Source: Thiohalophilus sp.
Lineage (GTDB): Bacteria > Pseudomonadota > Gammaproteobacteria > UBA6429 > Thiohalophilaceae
NCBI RefSeq assembly: GCF_034522235.1
Contig: NZ_JAXHLN010000003.1
Span: 1,240,001 to 1,304,000, forward strand
DNA: 64,000 bases
Direction of reading: 5' to 3'
Positions 42,231 to 57,069 of the stretch are shown here, one piece after another. The first letter of the stretch is position 1; each line of letters starts with the position of its first letter. The translations under genes were made by a program, and so were the position numbers. The notes under the pieces are model-generated. The model did not search any database. It saw only the letters and a list, made by a program, of their open reading frames with translations, and was not told the DNA's origin.

Positions 42231-42318
42231 AATTACTGTGTAAGTTTCGGCGTTGTAGTACGGTAAAAGCGAAACCACTGAAAACACCGAACACACTCAC
42301 TACAAAGTAATAACGATT

Positions 42319-43461
42319 ATGGCCAAACAGGATTATTACGACGCACTGGGTGTTTCCAAAAACGCCAGTGATGACGAGATCAAAAAAGCCTTCAAGCGCA
42401 TGGCGATGAAATATCATCCGGATCGCAATCCGGATGATGAAGAGTCCCTGGAAAAATTCAAGGAGGCCCGCGAAGCTTATGATGTGCTGAGCGATCCGCA
42501 AAAACGGGCGGCTTATGATCAATTCGGCCACGCCGGTGTTGAGGGGTCGGCCGGTGGCGGTGCCGGATTTGGTGGTGGCTTCGGTGGCGCCAGCTTCAGC
42601 GACATCTTCGGCGACGTGTTTGGCGATATTTTCGGCGGGGGCGGCGGACGCGGCGGCCAGCGGGTCTATCGCGGCGCCGATCTGCGCTACAACCTGGAAT
42701 TGACCCTGGAAGAGGCGGTCAAGGGCAGCGACGTCAGCGTACGCATTCCCACCCATGTCGCCTGTGAAGAATGTGACGGCAGCGGGGCGAAAAAGGGTTC
42801 CTCTCCGACAACCTGTTCGACCTGCGGAGGGCTCGGTCAGGTGCGGATGCAACAGGGTTTCTTCTCGCTCCAACAGGCCTGCCCGCATTGTCAGGGTACG
42901 GGCAAGATCATCACCGATCCCTGTACCGCCTGCCACGGTCACGGTCGGGTCGAGCAAACCCGGACCCTGTCGGTCAAGGTGCCGGCCGGGGTGGACAACG
43001 GCGATCGTATTCGTCTGGCCGGTGAAGGTGAGGCGGGCGAGAACGGCGGGCCGCCCGGTGATCTCTATGTGCACATTCACGTCAAGGAACATCCCATCTT
43101 CCAGCGCGACGGCAGCGATCTGCATTGCGAGGTGCCGGTCAGCATCGGTGTCGCGGCGCTGGGCGGCGAGCTGGAAGTGCCCACCCTGAACGGGCGGGTC
43201 AAACTCAAGGTGCCGCCGGAAAGCCAGTCGGGCAAGCAGTTCCGCATGCGCGGCAAGGGCGTCAAGTCGGTCCGCGGCGGGGCGGTGGGCGACCTGCTGT
43301 GCAAGATCGCGGTGGAGACCCCGGTCAACCTGACCAACCGGCAAAAAGAGCTGCTGCAGCAGCTCGATGAGGCCATGCAGGAAGACGGCATCAAACACAG
43401 CCCGCGTGCCGCCTCCTGGCTGGATGGGGTGAAAAAATTCTTCGAAGATATGAGGTTCTGA
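42319..43461 (+). CDS. dnaJ: Co-chaperone DnaJ (Hsp40)
   Basis: 380 residues. J domain with HPD ([13 protein letters not shown]), Gly/Phe-rich linker (about 75-115), four CxxCxGxG-type zinc motifs ([32 protein letters not shown]) and the C-terminal substrate domain. Stimulates DnaK ATPase. Confidence 0.97.
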   Translation: MAKQDYYDALGVSKNASDDEIKKAFKRMAMKYHPDRNPDDEESLEKFKEAREAYDVLSDPQKRAAYDQFGHAGVEGSAGGGAGFGGGFGGASFSDIFGDVFGDIFGGGGGRGGQRVYRGADLRYNLELTLEEAVKGSDVSVRIPTHVACEECDGSGAKKGSSPTTCSTCGGLGQVRMQQGFFSLQQACPHCQGTGKIITDPCTACHGHGRVEQTRTLSVKVPAGVDNGDRIRLAGEGEAGENGGPPGDLYVHIHVKEHPIFQRDGSDLHCEVPVSIGVAALGGELEVPTLNGRVKLKVPPESQSGKQFRMRGKGVKSVRGGAVGDLLCKIAVETPVNLTNRQKELLQQLDEAMQEDGIKHSPRAASWLDGVKKFFEDMRF

Positions 43462-44420
<959 letters not shown>

Positions 44421-44563
44421 TTGTGGTCGTAAGACCACTTGGTTAGAATAAAGAAGGTCTGAATTAAACTCGGACTGAACAATTGAAGCGAATTTTTGCA
44501 TAGCGGGAGACTCCAGTTTGGTATCTCCCGCTTTTTGCAGGCGCCACGCGCAAGGGAGGACTC

Positions 44564-45709
44564 TTGAAAAAACCGGCACTGCTGGCGTTGGAAGACGGTA
44601 CCATTTTTCACGGTGAGTCTATCGGCATAGACGGTCAGACCGTGGGCGAGGTGGTGTTCAACACCGCGATGACCGGTTATCAGGAGATTCTGACCGACCC
44701 TTCCTACGCCAAACAGCTCGTTACGCTGACCTATCCGCACATTGGTAATGTTGGCACCAATCATGAAGACGAAGAATCCCGCGCCGTATTCGCCGATGGC
44801 CTGATCATTCGCGATCTGCCGCTCACCGCCAGTAACTGGCGCAGCCAGGAGACCCTGGACAACTATCTGCAGCGCAACAACGTGGTCGGGATTGCCAATA
44901 TCGACACCCGCAAGCTGACCCGTATCCTGCGCGAAAAGGGGGCCCAGAACGGCTGCATCATGGCCGGCAGCAGCATCGACGAGCAACAGGCGCTGGCGGC
45001 CGCGCGTGAATTCCCCGGCCTCAAGGGCATGGATCTGGCCAAAGTGGTCAGCACCGGCACGGCCTATGACTGGCTGGAAGGGGTGTGGAACCCCGGGGAA
45101 GGCTATCCCAATGTCCCCGCCATGGTGGAAGAGGCGCTGCCCTACCGGGTGGTGGCCTATGACTATGGCGTCAAACGCAACATCCTGCGCCTGCTGGTCA
45201 ATCGTGGCTGCCGGGTAACCGTGGTGCCGGCGACGACCCCGGCCGAGGAGGTGCTGGCCATGGACCCGGACGGGGTCTTTCTCTCCAACGGACCGGGCGA
45301 TCCTGAGCCCTGTGACTATGCTATCGAGGCGATACAACATATCCTCGAAAAAGGCGTTCCGCTATTCGGTATCTGTCTCGGCCATCAGCTGCTGGGGCTG
45401 GCCAATGGCGCCAAAAGCGTCAAAATGAAGTTCGGTCACCACGGTGCCAACCATCCGGTCCAGGATCTGCAGAGCAAGCAGGTGATGATTACCAGCCAGA
45501 ACCACGGTTTTGCCATCGACGAGGACTCCCTGCCCGATAACGTTCAGGCGACCCACCGGTCGCTGTTCGACGGCACGCTACAGGGTGTGGCCTGCACCGA
45601 CCGTCCGGCGTTCAGTTTTCAGGGGCACCCCGAAGCCAGCCCGGGGCCGCACGATCTTTCGCCGTTGTTCGACAAGTTCATTGATATGCTGAAAAAGCAA
45701 AAAGCGTGA
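44564..45709 (+). CDS. carA: Carbamoyl-phosphate synthase small subunit CarA
   Basis: 381 residues from a TTG start at 44564, supported by GGGAGGA 4-10 bp upstream and by the N-terminus [20 protein letters not shown]. Class I glutamine amidotransferase with nucleophile Cys in [13 protein letters not shown] and His/Glu in [13 protein letters not shown]. Delivers ammonia from glutamine to CarB for pyrimidine and arginine synthesis. Confidence 0.96.
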   Translation: MKKPALLALEDGTIFHGESIGIDGQTVGEVVFNTAMTGYQEILTDPSYAKQLVTLTYPHIGNVGTNHEDEESRAVFADGLIIRDLPLTASNWRSQETLDNYLQRNNVVGIANIDTRKLTRILREKGAQNGCIMAGSSIDEQQALAAAREFPGLKGMDLAKVVSTGTAYDWLEGVWNPGEGYPNVPAMVEEALPYRVVAYDYGVKRNILRLLVNRGCRVTVVPATTPAEEVLAMDPDGVFLSNGPGDPEPCDYAIEAIQHILEKGVPLFGICLGHQLLGLANGAKSVKMKFGHHGANHPVQDLQSKQVMITSQNHGFAIDEDSLPDNVQATHRSLFDGTLQGVACTDRPAFSFQGHPEASPGPHDLSPLFDKFIDMLKKQKA

Positions 45710-45846
45710 ACCACCAAGACACGAAGACACCAAGAAGTGACTTGTTGGTTTTTGTTGCAAGCAAATGCATGTGTTATGCGATATCCCGCGTGATGCAATG
45801 ATTCTGGAAAACTCATTAAACTTGGCGTCTTGGCGCCTTGGTGGTT
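45709..45846. repeat. 138-bp octamer palindrome between carA and carB
   Basis: Left arm AACCACCAAGACACGAAGAC with 8-mers ACCAAGAC, ACGAAGAC; right arm CTTGGCGT, CTTGGCGC, CTTGGTGG, TT. The arms are complementary over about 10 bp at the ends and roughly inward. It starts at the carA stop and ends 10 bp before the carB ATG, so it lies within the carAB transcript. Confidence 0.7.
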
Positions 45847-45856
45847 AAAAAGACTT

Positions 45857-49074
<3,218 letters not shown>

Positions 49075-49078
<4 letters not shown>

Positions 49079-49557
49079 GTCGTCAACCGATGACCGCTGC
49101 CGGCGCCGATAAACTGCGCGCCGAGCTCAAGGATCTGAAAAGCGTGCAACGTCCGAAAGTGATCGAAGCGATTGCGGTCGCGCGCGAACATGGCGATCTC
49201 AAGGAGAATGCCGAGTACCATGCCGCGCGCGAGCAACAGAGTTTCATCGAGGGCCGGATCAAGGAGATTGAGGCGGCCCTGTCCAACTCCGAAATCATCG
49301 ACGTCCAGGCGGTGGGCAAAAACGCCGGCGGCAAGGTCGTATTCGGTGCCACGGTGGAACTGTACGACATCGATGGCGACAAGGAAGTGACCTACCAGAT
49401 CGTCGGCGAACAGGAAGCGGACATCAAACAGAACCTGATCTCCATCACCTCCCCGATCGCCCGCGCCCTGATCGGCAAACAGGAAGGCGACGAAGTCACC
49501 GTCCAGGCGCCGGGTGGCAACCGCGACTACGAAATCGTGTCTGTTAAATACGTGTAG
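49075..49557 (+). CDS. greA: Transcript-cleavage factor GreA
   Basis: 160 residues from ATG 49075. N-terminal coiled coil with the acidic tip [20 protein letters not shown] and C-terminal FKBP-like domain ([20 protein letters not shown]). Rescues backtracked RNA polymerase. The carB-greA coupling is common in this class. Confidence 0.97.
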
Positions 49558-49574
49558 ATGTGCTTCTGGGAATG

Positions 49575-49736
49575 AACGCAGAGGACGCGGAGGCGCAGAG
49601 GCGCGGAGAAAGATAATTTTTAATGTTGAATTTTAAATTTTGAATCGCGGTTCAGTATTACTTCAGTGCCCAACATCAAAATGTTTAAAATGATTTTGTT
49701 TTCTCTGCGTCTTTGCGCCTCTGCGCCCTCCGCGTT
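49575..49736. repeat. 162-bp palindromic octamer element, copy 2
   Basis: Left arm AACGCAGAGGACGCGGAGG with 8-mers CGCGGAGG, CGCAGAGG, CGCGGAGA; right arm TCTCTGCG, TCTTTGCG, CCTCTGCG, CCCTCCGCG, TT. The AT-rich centre shares TTAATGTTGAATT with copy 1 at 35507-35668. Lies between greA and the DUF4149 gene. Confidence 0.75.
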
Positions 49737-49760
49737 ATTTTCCAGTGAACTCTCTACAGG

Positions 49761-50228
49761 ATGATGTCCATGAATTACGCGATTCCTGAACGCATTGCCC
49801 TGACCCTGTGGGTCGGGGGGATGTGGATTACCGGGTATCTGGTGGCGCCAATGCTGTTCTCGGTGCTGGAGGAACGAGCGCTGGCCGGGATGCTGGCGGG
49901 CAGGATGTTCAGTGCGATGAGTTATGTGGGGCTGGTCTGCGTCGGTTTGTTGTTACTGACCCATTTTCAAAAAAACTGGCTCAACGGCTGGCGCCAGTGG
50001 CGCCGCTGGGTTTTGCTGGCTATGCTGCTGGTGATCGTGATGGGTGAGTTTGTGCTGCAGCCGATGATGGCCGAGCTCAAGGCTCTGGGACTGGACGAGG
50101 GCAGCGCCGCGCAACAGCGCTTTGGCATGTTGCATGGCCTCTCTTCGAGTCTGTTTCTGTTTAACAGCCTGGCGGGCCTGGTGTTGGTGATCTTCGGGCT
50201 GGAGCCGGATACTCAGCGCGGCAGCTGA
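49761..50228 (+). CDS. DUF4149-family membrane protein
   Basis: 155 residues, four membrane segments (about 14-35, 50-68, 82-100, 125-147). The opening RIALTLWVGGMWITGYLVAPMLF is the DUF4149 hallmark. Function unknown. GGATGATGTCC lies around alternative ATGs at 49761/49770. Its end overlaps yhbY convergently by 16 bp. Confidence 0.85.
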   Translation: MMSMNYAIPERIALTLWVGGMWITGYLVAPMLFSVLEERALAGMLAGRMFSAMSYVGLVCVGLLLLTHFQKNWLNGWRQWRRWVLLAMLLVIVMGEFVLQPMMAELKALGLDEGSAAQQRFGMLHGLSSSLFLFNSLAGLVLVIFGLEPDTQRGS

Positions 50229-50506
50229 ATTTTGGGCTCGTCGGCCGGACGGTAAAAGACCGCGACATGGCCGATCAGCTGCACCTGTTCGGCCTGGCTG
50301 TGCTCGCTGATCTGTTCAATCAGTTGCTGGCGCTCTTCGCGATCCGCCGCGTTGACCCGCACCTTGATCAGCTCGTGATGGGCCAGCGCGATGTCGACCT
50401 CGGCGAGGATGTTCTCGCCCAGCCCATGCTGGCCGACAATGACCACGGGTTTGAGGTGATGGGCGCGCTGGCGCAGGAATTTTTTCTGGTTGCTGGTCAG
50501 GGACAT
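50213..50506 (-). CDS. yhbY: CRM-domain RNA-binding protein YhbY
   Basis: 97 residues. CRM domain with QKKFLRQRAHHLKPVVIVGQ, GLGENILAEVDIALAHHELIKV and the conserved GxxG-type loop. Associates with pre-50S ribosomes. Divergent from rlmE, the standard order in gammaproteobacteria. Confidence 0.95.
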   Translation of the reverse strand: MSLTSNQKKFLRQRAHHLKPVVIVGQHGLGENILAEVDIALAHHELIKVRVNAADREERQQLIEQISEHSQAEQVQLIGHVAVFYRPADEPKIQLPR

Positions 50507-50558
50507 GAAAGCGGAATCCGGATGGTGAAGGCCGTAAATTGTACCAATTCATACCCCC

Positions 50559-50593
50559 ACTGACGACTGCCAACTGCTAACTGACGACTGGAA
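50559..50593 (+). repeat. Five ACTGnnn heptamers upstream of rlmE
   Basis: ACTGACG-ACTGCCA-ACTGCTA-ACTGACG-ACTGGAA: five consecutive 7-bp units sharing ACTG. The array ends 7 bp before the rlmE ATG and so is in its leader. No inverted partner is seen here, unlike the other arrays. Confidence 0.65.
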
Positions 50594-50598
50594 TTCCC

Positions 50599-51219
50599 AT
50601 GGCCCGTTCCAGAACCAGCAAAAAATGGCTCACCGAGCATTTTGACGATCCCTATGTCAAAAAAGCTCAGCAGGAGGGCTGGCGCAGTCGCGCCATCTAC
50701 AAGCTGATCGAAATTGACGAGCGGGACCGCCTGCTCAAACCCGGTATGACCGTAGTGGATCTGGGTGCGGCCCCCGGGGGCTGGTCGGAATATGCCGCGC
50801 GTAAAGTCGGCGACAAGGGGCGGGTGATTGCGCTGGATCTGCTGCCCATGGACGCGATTGCCGGCGTCGAATTCATCGAGGGGGATTTTCGCGAAGAGCC
50901 GGTCTACGAGCGCTTGCTGGCGGTGCTCGAGGGGCGGCCGGTAGACCTTGTAATGTCCGATATGGCCCCCAATATGAGTGGTATGAAGGCGGTAGATCAG
51001 CCGCGCGCTATGTATCTGGCCGAGCTGAGTCTGGAGCTGGCGCAAAAAGTCCTCAAGCCGGGCGGGGATATGTTGATCAAGGCGTTTACCGGCGAGGGTC
51101 TGGATGAATTTAAACGCGAAATCCGGCAACATTTCGCGAAATTGGTTGTCCGAAAACCGAAGGCTTCACGGCCCCGTTCTCCCGAGATTTATCTGCTGGC
51201 GAGGGGCTATAATGTGTAG
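50599..51219 (+). CDS. rlmE: 23S rRNA 2'-O-methyltransferase RlmE (FtsJ/RrmJ)
   Basis: 206 residues. SAM motif [25 protein letters not shown] and KAFTGEG supply the K-D-K-E catalytic set with the N-terminal [10 protein letters not shown]. Methylates U2552 of 23S rRNA. Directly upstream of ftsH as in E. coli. Confidence 0.96.
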   Translation: MARSRTSKKWLTEHFDDPYVKKAQQEGWRSRAIYKLIEIDERDRLLKPGMTVVDLGAAPGGWSEYAARKVGDKGRVIALDLLPMDAIAGVEFIEGDFREEPVYERLLAVLEGRPVDLVMSDMAPNMSGMKAVDQPRAMYLAELSLELAQKVLKPGGDMLIKAFTGEGLDEFKREIRQHFAKLVVRKPKASRPRSPEIYLLARGYNV

Positions 51220-51274
51220 TAGTGTATTTTGCATGACAGCAAACGCCTGTGATGGCAGGCCATGAGGTAGACCA

Positions 51275-53200
51275 TTGAACGACTTGACCAAGAATATCCT
51301 GTTGTGGGTGATCGTGGCGATCATCCTCATGTCGGTGTTCCAGAATCTGAGCACGACAACTCCCGCGACTGAAAAGCCCTATTCACAATTCATGCAGGAT
51401 GTGAAAAGCGGCCAGGTGATGGAAGTCACTATTCAGGGGCGTAATATTACCGGCCGTACTCAAGGGGGTGAAAATTTCAAGACCTTCAGTCCTGAAACAG
51501 ACAACACCGCCATGATCGGCGACCTGATGAAGCATAACGTGACCATCAAGGCCAAGCCGCCGGAGCAGTCTATCTGGACTCAGATATTCATCTCCTGGTT
51601 CCCGTTCCTGCTGATCATCGGCCTGTGGATTTTCTTTATGCGCCAGATGCAGGGTGGCGGCGGTGGCCGCGGTGCCCTGTCGTTCGGCAAGAGCAAGGCG
51701 CGCATGCTGGGTGAGGATCAGGTCAATATCCGCTTCAACGATGTGGCCGGCTGTGACGAAGCCAAGGATGAAGTGCAGGAACTGGTCGAATTCCTGCGTG
51801 ACCCGGGCAGGTTCCAGAAGCTGGGCGGGATGATCCCGCGCGGTGTGCTGATGGTCGGCCCGCCCGGTACCGGTAAAACCCTGCTGGCCAAGGCGATTGC
51901 CGGCGAGGCCAAGGTGCCGTTCTTTACCATCTCCGGTTCCGATTTTGTGGAAATGTTTGTCGGTGTCGGCGCCTCGCGGGTGCGCGACATGTTCGAGCAG
52001 GCCAAGAAGCAGGCGCCGTGCATTATCTTTATCGACGAAATCGATGCGGTCGGTCGGCATCGCGGTGCCGGCCTGGGCGGCGGTCATGACGAGCGTGAGC
52101 AGACCCTCAACCAGCTGCTGGTGGAAATGGATGGCTTCGAAGGCAACGAGGGCGTGATCGTGATCGCCGCCACCAACCGTCCCGACGTGCTGGATCCGGC
52201 GTTGCTGCGTCCCGGTCGTTTCGACCGCCAGGTGGTCGTGCCGCTGCCCGACATGCGGGGCCGCGAGCAGATCCTCAAGGTCCACATGCGCAAGGTGCCG
52301 GTGGGTGATGATGTCGAACCGATGGTGATTGCCCGCGGCACACCCGGCTTCTCCGGGGCCGATCTGGCCAATCTGGTCAACGAGGCCGCCCTGTTTGCCG
52401 CGCGCGGCAACAAGCGCCTGGTCTGTATGGAAGAGTTCGAAAAGGCCAAGGACAAGATCATGATGGGCGCCGAGCGCAAGTCCATGGTGATGAACGAGGA
52501 AGAGAAAAAGCTCACCGCCTATCACGAGGCCGGCCATGCCATCGTGGGCCTGAGCGTACCGTCGCACGATCCGGTCTACAAGGTCAGTATTATTCCGCGT
52601 GGCCGGGCGCTGGGTGTGACCATGTTCCTGCCCGAAGAGGATCGCTATAGCTATACCAAGGAGCGGCTGGAAAGTTCCATCGCCTCCCTGTTCGGCGGGC
52701 GCCTGGCCGAGGAGCTGATCTTCGGCAACGAACACGTGACCACCGGTGCCTCCAACGATATTCAGCGCACCACCGAGATCGCTCGCAACATGGTGACCAA
52801 GTGGGGTCTGTCCGAACGCCTCGGTCCGATGACTTACGGCGAGGACGAAGGCGAGGTGTTCCTCGGTCATTCGGTGACCCAGCACAAGAACCTCTCCGAT
52901 GAGACCGCGCATATTATCGATGAAGAGATTCGCTCCATCATCGATCGCAACTACCAGCGGGCCAAGACGGTGCTGACCGATCATATGGACAAGCTGCACC
53001 TGATGGCACAGGCGCTGATCAAGTATGAAACCATCGACAAGCGGCAGATCGATGCCATCATGAGCGGTAACGAGCCACCGCCGCCCGCCGACTGGGATGA
53101 TCACGAGCCGCCGCACAGCCCCTCCGATGACGAGGAGAAGAAACCCTCCCGCGCGGACAAGGGGGAAGGCAAGATCGGCGGTCCGGCCGGTGAACACTGA
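51275..53200 (+). CDS. ftsH: ATP-dependent membrane protease FtsH
   Basis: 641 residues from a TTG start at 51275 (GAGGTA 5-10 bp upstream; N-terminus [17 protein letters not shown]). Two membrane segments (about 5-22 and 98-118) around a periplasmic loop, AAA+ domain with [18 protein letters not shown] and the zinc-protease motif HEAGH. Degrades misfolded membrane proteins and short-lived regulators. Confidence 0.98.
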   Translation: MNDLTKNILLWVIVAIILMSVFQNLSTTTPATEKPYSQFMQDVKSGQVMEVTIQGRNITGRTQGGENFKTFSPETDNTAMIGDLMKHNVTIKAKPPEQSIWTQIFISWFPFLLIIGLWIFFMRQMQGGGGGRGALSFGKSKARMLGEDQVNIRFNDVAGCDEAKDEVQELVEFLRDPGRFQKLGGMIPRGVLMVGPPGTGKTLLAKAIAGEAKVPFFTISGSDFVEMFVGVGASRVRDMFEQAKKQAPCIIFIDEIDAVGRHRGAGLGGGHDEREQTLNQLLVEMDGFEGNEGVIVIAATNRPDVLDPALLRPGRFDRQVVVPLPDMRGREQILKVHMRKVPVGDDVEPMVIARGTPGFSGADLANLVNEAALFAARGNKRLVCMEEFEKAKDKIMMGAERKSMVMNEEEKKLTAYHEAGHAIVGLSVPSHDPVYKVSIIPRGRALGVTMFLPEEDRYSYTKERLESSIASLFGGRLAEELIFGNEHVTTGASNDIQRTTEIARNMVTKWGLSERLGPMTYGEDEGEVFLGHSVTQHKNLSDETAHIIDEEIRSIIDRNYQRAKTVLTDHMDKLHLMAQALIKYETIDKRQIDAIMSGNEPPPPADWDDHEPPHSPSDDEEKKPSRADKGEGKIGGPAGEH

Positions 53201-53224
53201 GCCATCCCGCCGTTAAGTACAATC

Positions 53225-53251
53225 AACGCCCCGTTTTGACGGGGCGTTTTT
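53225..53251 (+). terminator. Intrinsic terminator after ftsH
   Basis: AACGCCCCGT-TTTG-ACGGGGCGTT followed by TTT; a strong GC stem with a short T tract. Confidence 0.88.
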
Positions 53252-53415
53252 CGTTTTGCCCGGCAACGATTGCCAGTGGCGGTCATGTAACGCCCGCCAG
53301 GAGCCGTTTTCGACAAGCCGGTGGTTGTGGCGCGTGAATGGATCCGGTTTGCTTGCCGGTCGCCGTCGTCGAATGTTGTTAAACTACGGCAGCAGATACC
53401 CGGAATGAATCAAGC

Positions 53416-54234
53416 ATGGCGATAGATCTCAGTCCCGAACAATGGCCCCTGATCATGGGGATACTCAATGTGACCCCGGACTCCTTCTCCGATGGAGGGC
53501 ATTTTAATCAGCCTTCGGCGGCGATCGAACGGGTGCGGCGAATGATCGAGGAGGGCGCCGACATGATTGATATCGGCGGCGAGTCTACCCGCCCGGGCGC
53601 GCCGGCCGTTTCACAAGAGGATGAACTGGCACGGGTGATTCCGGTCATCGAGGCGATCCGTCGCGACAGTCCCATCCCGATCTCGGTGGATACCAGCAAG
53701 CCGGCGGTGATGCGCGCGGCGGTGGCCGCCGGCGCCAGCCTGATTAACGATGTGCGGGCGTTGCAGGAACCCGGCGCGCCGGAAGCCGCGGCCGAACTGG
53801 GTGTGCCGATCTGCCTGATGCACATGCAGGGCCAGCCGCGGACCATGCAGGCCAATCCGCATTACGAGGATGTGGTCGAAGAGGTCCTGGCGTTTTTGCT
53901 GCAGCGGATAGAGGCCTGTCAGGGTGTGGGGATTACGCCGGACAAGGTGATTCTGGATCCCGGCTTCGGTTTCGGAAAAACGGCGGGGCATAACCTGACC
54001 CTGTTCCGTGAGCTGGGCCGTTTTGTCGAGACCGGCTACCCGGTGCTGGTGGGGGTCTCGCGCAAATCGTTAATCGGCAAACTGCTGGGTGAGCGGCCGG
54101 TGGAAGAGCGCCTGGCGGGCAGTCTCGCCCTGGCAACCCTGGCCGGCTGGCTGGGGGCGGCCATCCTGCGGGTGCATGATGTACGCGAGACCGCCGATGC
54201 CCTGGCGATGTGCCGGGCTGTGCAACAGGCCTGA
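53416..54234 (+). CDS. folP: Dihydropteroate synthase FolP
   Basis: 272 residues. TIM-barrel signatures MGILNVTPDSFSDGG, DMIDIGGESTRPGA, ISVDTSKPAVMRAA and the DPGFGFGKTAGHN loop. Joins p-aminobenzoate to the pterin in folate synthesis; the sulfonamide target. Follows ftsH and precedes glmM. Confidence 0.97.
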   Translation: MAIDLSPEQWPLIMGILNVTPDSFSDGGHFNQPSAAIERVRRMIEEGADMIDIGGESTRPGAPAVSQEDELARVIPVIEAIRRDSPIPISVDTSKPAVMRAAVAAGASLINDVRALQEPGAPEAAAELGVPICLMHMQGQPRTMQANPHYEDVVEEVLAFLLQRIEACQGVGITPDKVILDPGFGFGKTAGHNLTLFRELGRFVETGYPVLVGVSRKSLIGKLLGERPVEERLAGSLALATLAGWLGAAILRVHDVRETADALAMCRAVQQA

Positions 54235-54314
54235 GTATCGGCGGGGTGATTGCTTTATAATCGCTGAAACAGGGCCTGGCCGGCCCGTGCCGGCGGCAAG
54301 GGGAATGTTGTTTT

Positions 54315-55655
54315 ATGTCATGTAAATATTTTGGTACCGACGGGGTCCGCGGGCGGGTCGGGGAGTTCCCGATCACGCCGGAGTTTATTCTCAAGCTGGG
54401 CTGGGCGGCCGGGCGGGTGCTGGGCAATGGCGGCGGCAAGGTGCTGATCGGCAAGGATACCCGGCTCTCCGGCTATATTTTCGAATCGGCCCTGGAAGCG
54501 GGGCTGGCGGCCGCCGGCATGGATGTCTGTCTGCTGGGCCCGATGCCGACGCCCGGCATTGCCCATCTGACCCGCACCCTGCACGCCCGCGCCGGGATCG
54601 TCATCAGTGCCTCGCATAACGCCTATCCGGACAATGGCATCAAGTTCTTCTCCGCCGAGGGGACCAAGCTGCCCGACGAGGTGGAGCTGGCGATCGAGGC
54701 GATGATCGACCAGGAGCTGGTCACCAGCGCACCGGATAAACTCGGCCGTGCCACCCGGGTGGACGACGCGGCCGGGCGCTATATCGAGTTTTGCAAAAGC
54801 ACGTTTCCCGAGCATCTCGATCTCAACGGCCTGCATATCGTGCTCGATTGCGCCAACGGCGCCACCTACCAGATTGGACCCAAGGTCTTCGCCGAACTGG
54901 GCGCCAGACTGACGGTGATCGGCAACGATCCCGACGGCCTCAATATCAACGACGGTTGCGGCTCCACCCACCTGGAATGGTTGCAGAAAAATGTCCAGTT
55001 GCAGGGCGCCGATCTGGGCATTGCCTTCGACGGGGACGGGGATCGGGTGTTGATGATCGACAGTCAGGGCGCGATCGTCGACGGCGACGAACTGCTGTAC
55101 GTGATCACCGCCCATCGTCAGCGCACGCGGCGCCTGGAAGGCGGGGTGGTGGGGACCCTGATGACCAATCTGGGCATGGAGCATGCCCTGCAGGTGGCCG
55201 GCATTCCGTTCTCGCGGGCCAGGGTCGGGGATCGCTATGTGATGGAGCAGTTGCAGGCACAAGGCTGGCAACTGGGCGGGGAAGGCTCCGGGCACCTGAT
55301 CTGCCTGGACAAGACCACCACCGGTGACGGGATCGTGGCCGCCCTGCAGGTGCTGGCGGCGGTGGTGGAGTCCGGGCGAAGCCTGACCGATCTGGTGGCC
55401 GGCATGCACAAGTACCCTCAACAGCTGATCAACGTCCGCCTGGCCCGCAAGGTCGACGTATTGGGCGCGCCCGAGGTACAGGCGGCGGTGGCCGCCGCCG
55501 AGTCGGAACTGGCCACCCGCGGCCGGGTACTGTTGCGCGCCTCCGGTACCGAACCCCTGCTGCGGGTGATGGTCGAGGGCCAGGATGCCGACCAGGTGAC
55601 GCGGGTGGCACACGAGCTGGCCGGCGTCGTGGAGCGGGCGCTCGGTCCCGGCTGA
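54315..55655 (+). CDS. glmM: Phosphoglucosamine mutase GlmM
   Basis: 446 residues. Begins [20 protein letters not shown]; phosphoserine loop [19 protein letters not shown], metal site DGDGDRV and phosphate-binding [15 protein letters not shown]. Converts glucosamine-6-phosphate to the 1-phosphate for cell-wall precursors. Confidence 0.98.
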   Translation: MSCKYFGTDGVRGRVGEFPITPEFILKLGWAAGRVLGNGGGKVLIGKDTRLSGYIFESALEAGLAAAGMDVCLLGPMPTPGIAHLTRTLHARAGIVISASHNAYPDNGIKFFSAEGTKLPDEVELAIEAMIDQELVTSAPDKLGRATRVDDAAGRYIEFCKSTFPEHLDLNGLHIVLDCANGATYQIGPKVFAELGARLTVIGNDPDGLNINDGCGSTHLEWLQKNVQLQGADLGIAFDGDGDRVLMIDSQGAIVDGDELLYVITAHRQRTRRLEGGVVGTLMTNLGMEHALQVAGIPFSRARVGDRYVMEQLQAQGWQLGGEGSGHLICLDKTTTGDGIVAALQVLAAVVESGRSLTDLVAGMHKYPQQLINVRLARKVDVLGAPEVQAAVAAAESELATRGRVLLRASGTEPLLRVMVEGQDADQVTRVAHELAGVVERALGPG

Positions 55656-55811
55656 GCGCGCTCCGACACTTACGCCACGGACCGCCTGGAATGGGGCCTT
55701 GACCCCTTCTCATCCGCCAAATAACCCGGTTTTTCATTGATTTATTGCGGCCTGAACGGTAAGCTTTCGCGCTCTTTTATAAGGTCAACCGAACGAGAAG
55801 AAGGAGAGGGC

Positions 55812-56564
55812 ATGCGTCAGCCACTGATCGCCGGCAACTGGAAAATGAACGGTTCGCGCACGGATAACACGGTCCTGCTGGACGGGATCAAGGCGGGCAT
55901 CGGCGACGTCAAAGCAGCGGAAGTGGCCGTCTGTGTTCCCTATGTCTATCTGGCGGATGTCCAGCTGCAGCTGGAGGGGACCTCCATCGCCTGGGGCGCC
56001 CAGAACCTGAGCAAGGAAGAGAAGGGCGCCTTTACCGGTGAAATCTCTGCCGCCATGCTGCTCGATTTCGGCTGCAAATACGTTATCGTCGGTCACTCGG
56101 AGCGCCGCAGCCTCTACGGCGAAGATGCCCCGCTGGTGGCCGAGAAATTCGAAGTGGCCCGTCAGGCCGGCCTCAAGCCGATTTTGTGTGTCGGCGAATC
56201 GCTCGAGGAGCGGGAGCAGGGGATCACCGAACAGGTGGTGGCTCGTCAGATCGACGCAGTGATCCAGCACGCCGGGGTAACGGCGCTGGCCGACGGCGTG
56301 ATCGCCTATGAGCCGGTCTGGGCCATCGGCACCGGCAAGACCGCGACTCCGGAACAGGCCCAGGAGGTCCATGCCTTTATTCGCGGCCAGATTGTCAAAC
56401 ACGATGCGGCGGTCGCTGAAGGCTTGCGGATTCAATACGGCGGCAGCATGAACGCCGCCAATGCCGCCGAACTGCTGGCCAAGCCGGATATCGACGGCGG
56501 CCTGATCGGCGGCGCCTCACTCAAAGCGGAGGATTTTCTGACCATCTGCCAGGCAGCGGGTTAG
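55812..56564 (+). CDS. tpiA: Triosephosphate isomerase
   Basis: 250 residues from ATG 55812 (AAGGAGAGG upstream). AGNWKMNGS, catalytic His in YVIVGHSERRSLYGE, catalytic Glu in AYEPVWAIGTGKTATP and phosphate loop YGGSMNAAN. Glycolytic/Calvin-cycle enzyme. Confidence 0.98.
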   Translation: MRQPLIAGNWKMNGSRTDNTVLLDGIKAGIGDVKAAEVAVCVPYVYLADVQLQLEGTSIAWGAQNLSKEEKGAFTGEISAAMLLDFGCKYVIVGHSERRSLYGEDAPLVAEKFEVARQAGLKPILCVGESLEEREQGITEQVVARQIDAVIQHAGVTALADGVIAYEPVWAIGTGKTATPEQAQEVHAFIRGQIVKHDAAVAEGLRIQYGGSMNAANAAELLAKPDIDGGLIGGASLKAEDFLTICQAAG

Positions 56565-56589
56565 GATAAATCCGGGAGACTCTGAAAGT

Positions 56590-56958
56590 ATGTTGTATAA
56601 CATTATTCTGGTATTGCATGTCATTGTTGCCGTGACACTGGTTGTGATGGTGCTGCTGCAACAGGGCAAGGGCGCCGATGCCGGCGCCGCGTTTGGTGGC
56701 GGCGGTGGTGGCGGCGCCTCGGGCACCATGTTTGGCTCGCGTGGCGCGGCGAACTTTCTGACCCGTTTCACGGCGGTGCTGGCGTTTCTGTTTTTCGGCC
56801 TGTCCCTGGCGCTGTTTACCCTGGCCGGGGATGTCAGCAAACCCGAAAGCATCGTGGATCAGGCCGAGCGGCAGTCGCAGGAAAGCACCGTGCCGGCCGC
56901 GCCCGAATCGGCTGCTCCGGAAGACGGCGCGCCGGTGGACGTGCCGAAGTCGGAGTAG
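56590..56958 (+). CDS. secG: Preprotein translocase subunit SecG
   Basis: 122 residues. Two membrane segments (about 3-22 and 55-75) around the conserved LLQQGKGADAGAAFGGGGGG loop. The C-terminal tail after residue 85 is Pro/Glu-rich. Accessory subunit of SecYEG. tpiA-secG-tRNA-Leu is the normal order. Confidence 0.95.
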   Translation: MLYNIILVLHVIVAVTLVVMVLLQQGKGADAGAAFGGGGGGGASGTMFGSRGAANFLTRFTAVLAFLFFGLSLALFTLAGDVSKPESIVDQAERQSQESTVPAAPESAAPEDGAPVDVPKSE

Positions 56959-56972
56959 ATCCGCAAATCCTT

Positions 56973-57057
56973 GCCGAAGTGGTGGAATTGGTAGACACGC
57001 TATCTTGAGGGGGTAGTGGCGTAAGCCGTGCCGGTTCGAGTCCGGCCTTCGGCACCA
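56973..57057 (+). tRNA. tRNA-Leu (anticodon GAG)
   Basis: 85 nt with encoded CCA and a long variable arm (TGGCGTAAGCCGT). Acceptor GCCGAAG / CTTCGGC, anticodon loop CTTGAGG (anticodon GAG), T-arm GCCGGTTCGAGTCCGGC. 14 bp after secG. Confidence 0.96.
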
Positions 57058-57069
57058 TCTTTCAAATCA

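Noticed and set aside
51383-53197. 604-codon minus-strand ORF across ftsH
   Set aside because: Mirror of the ftsH reading frame with no domain of its own.
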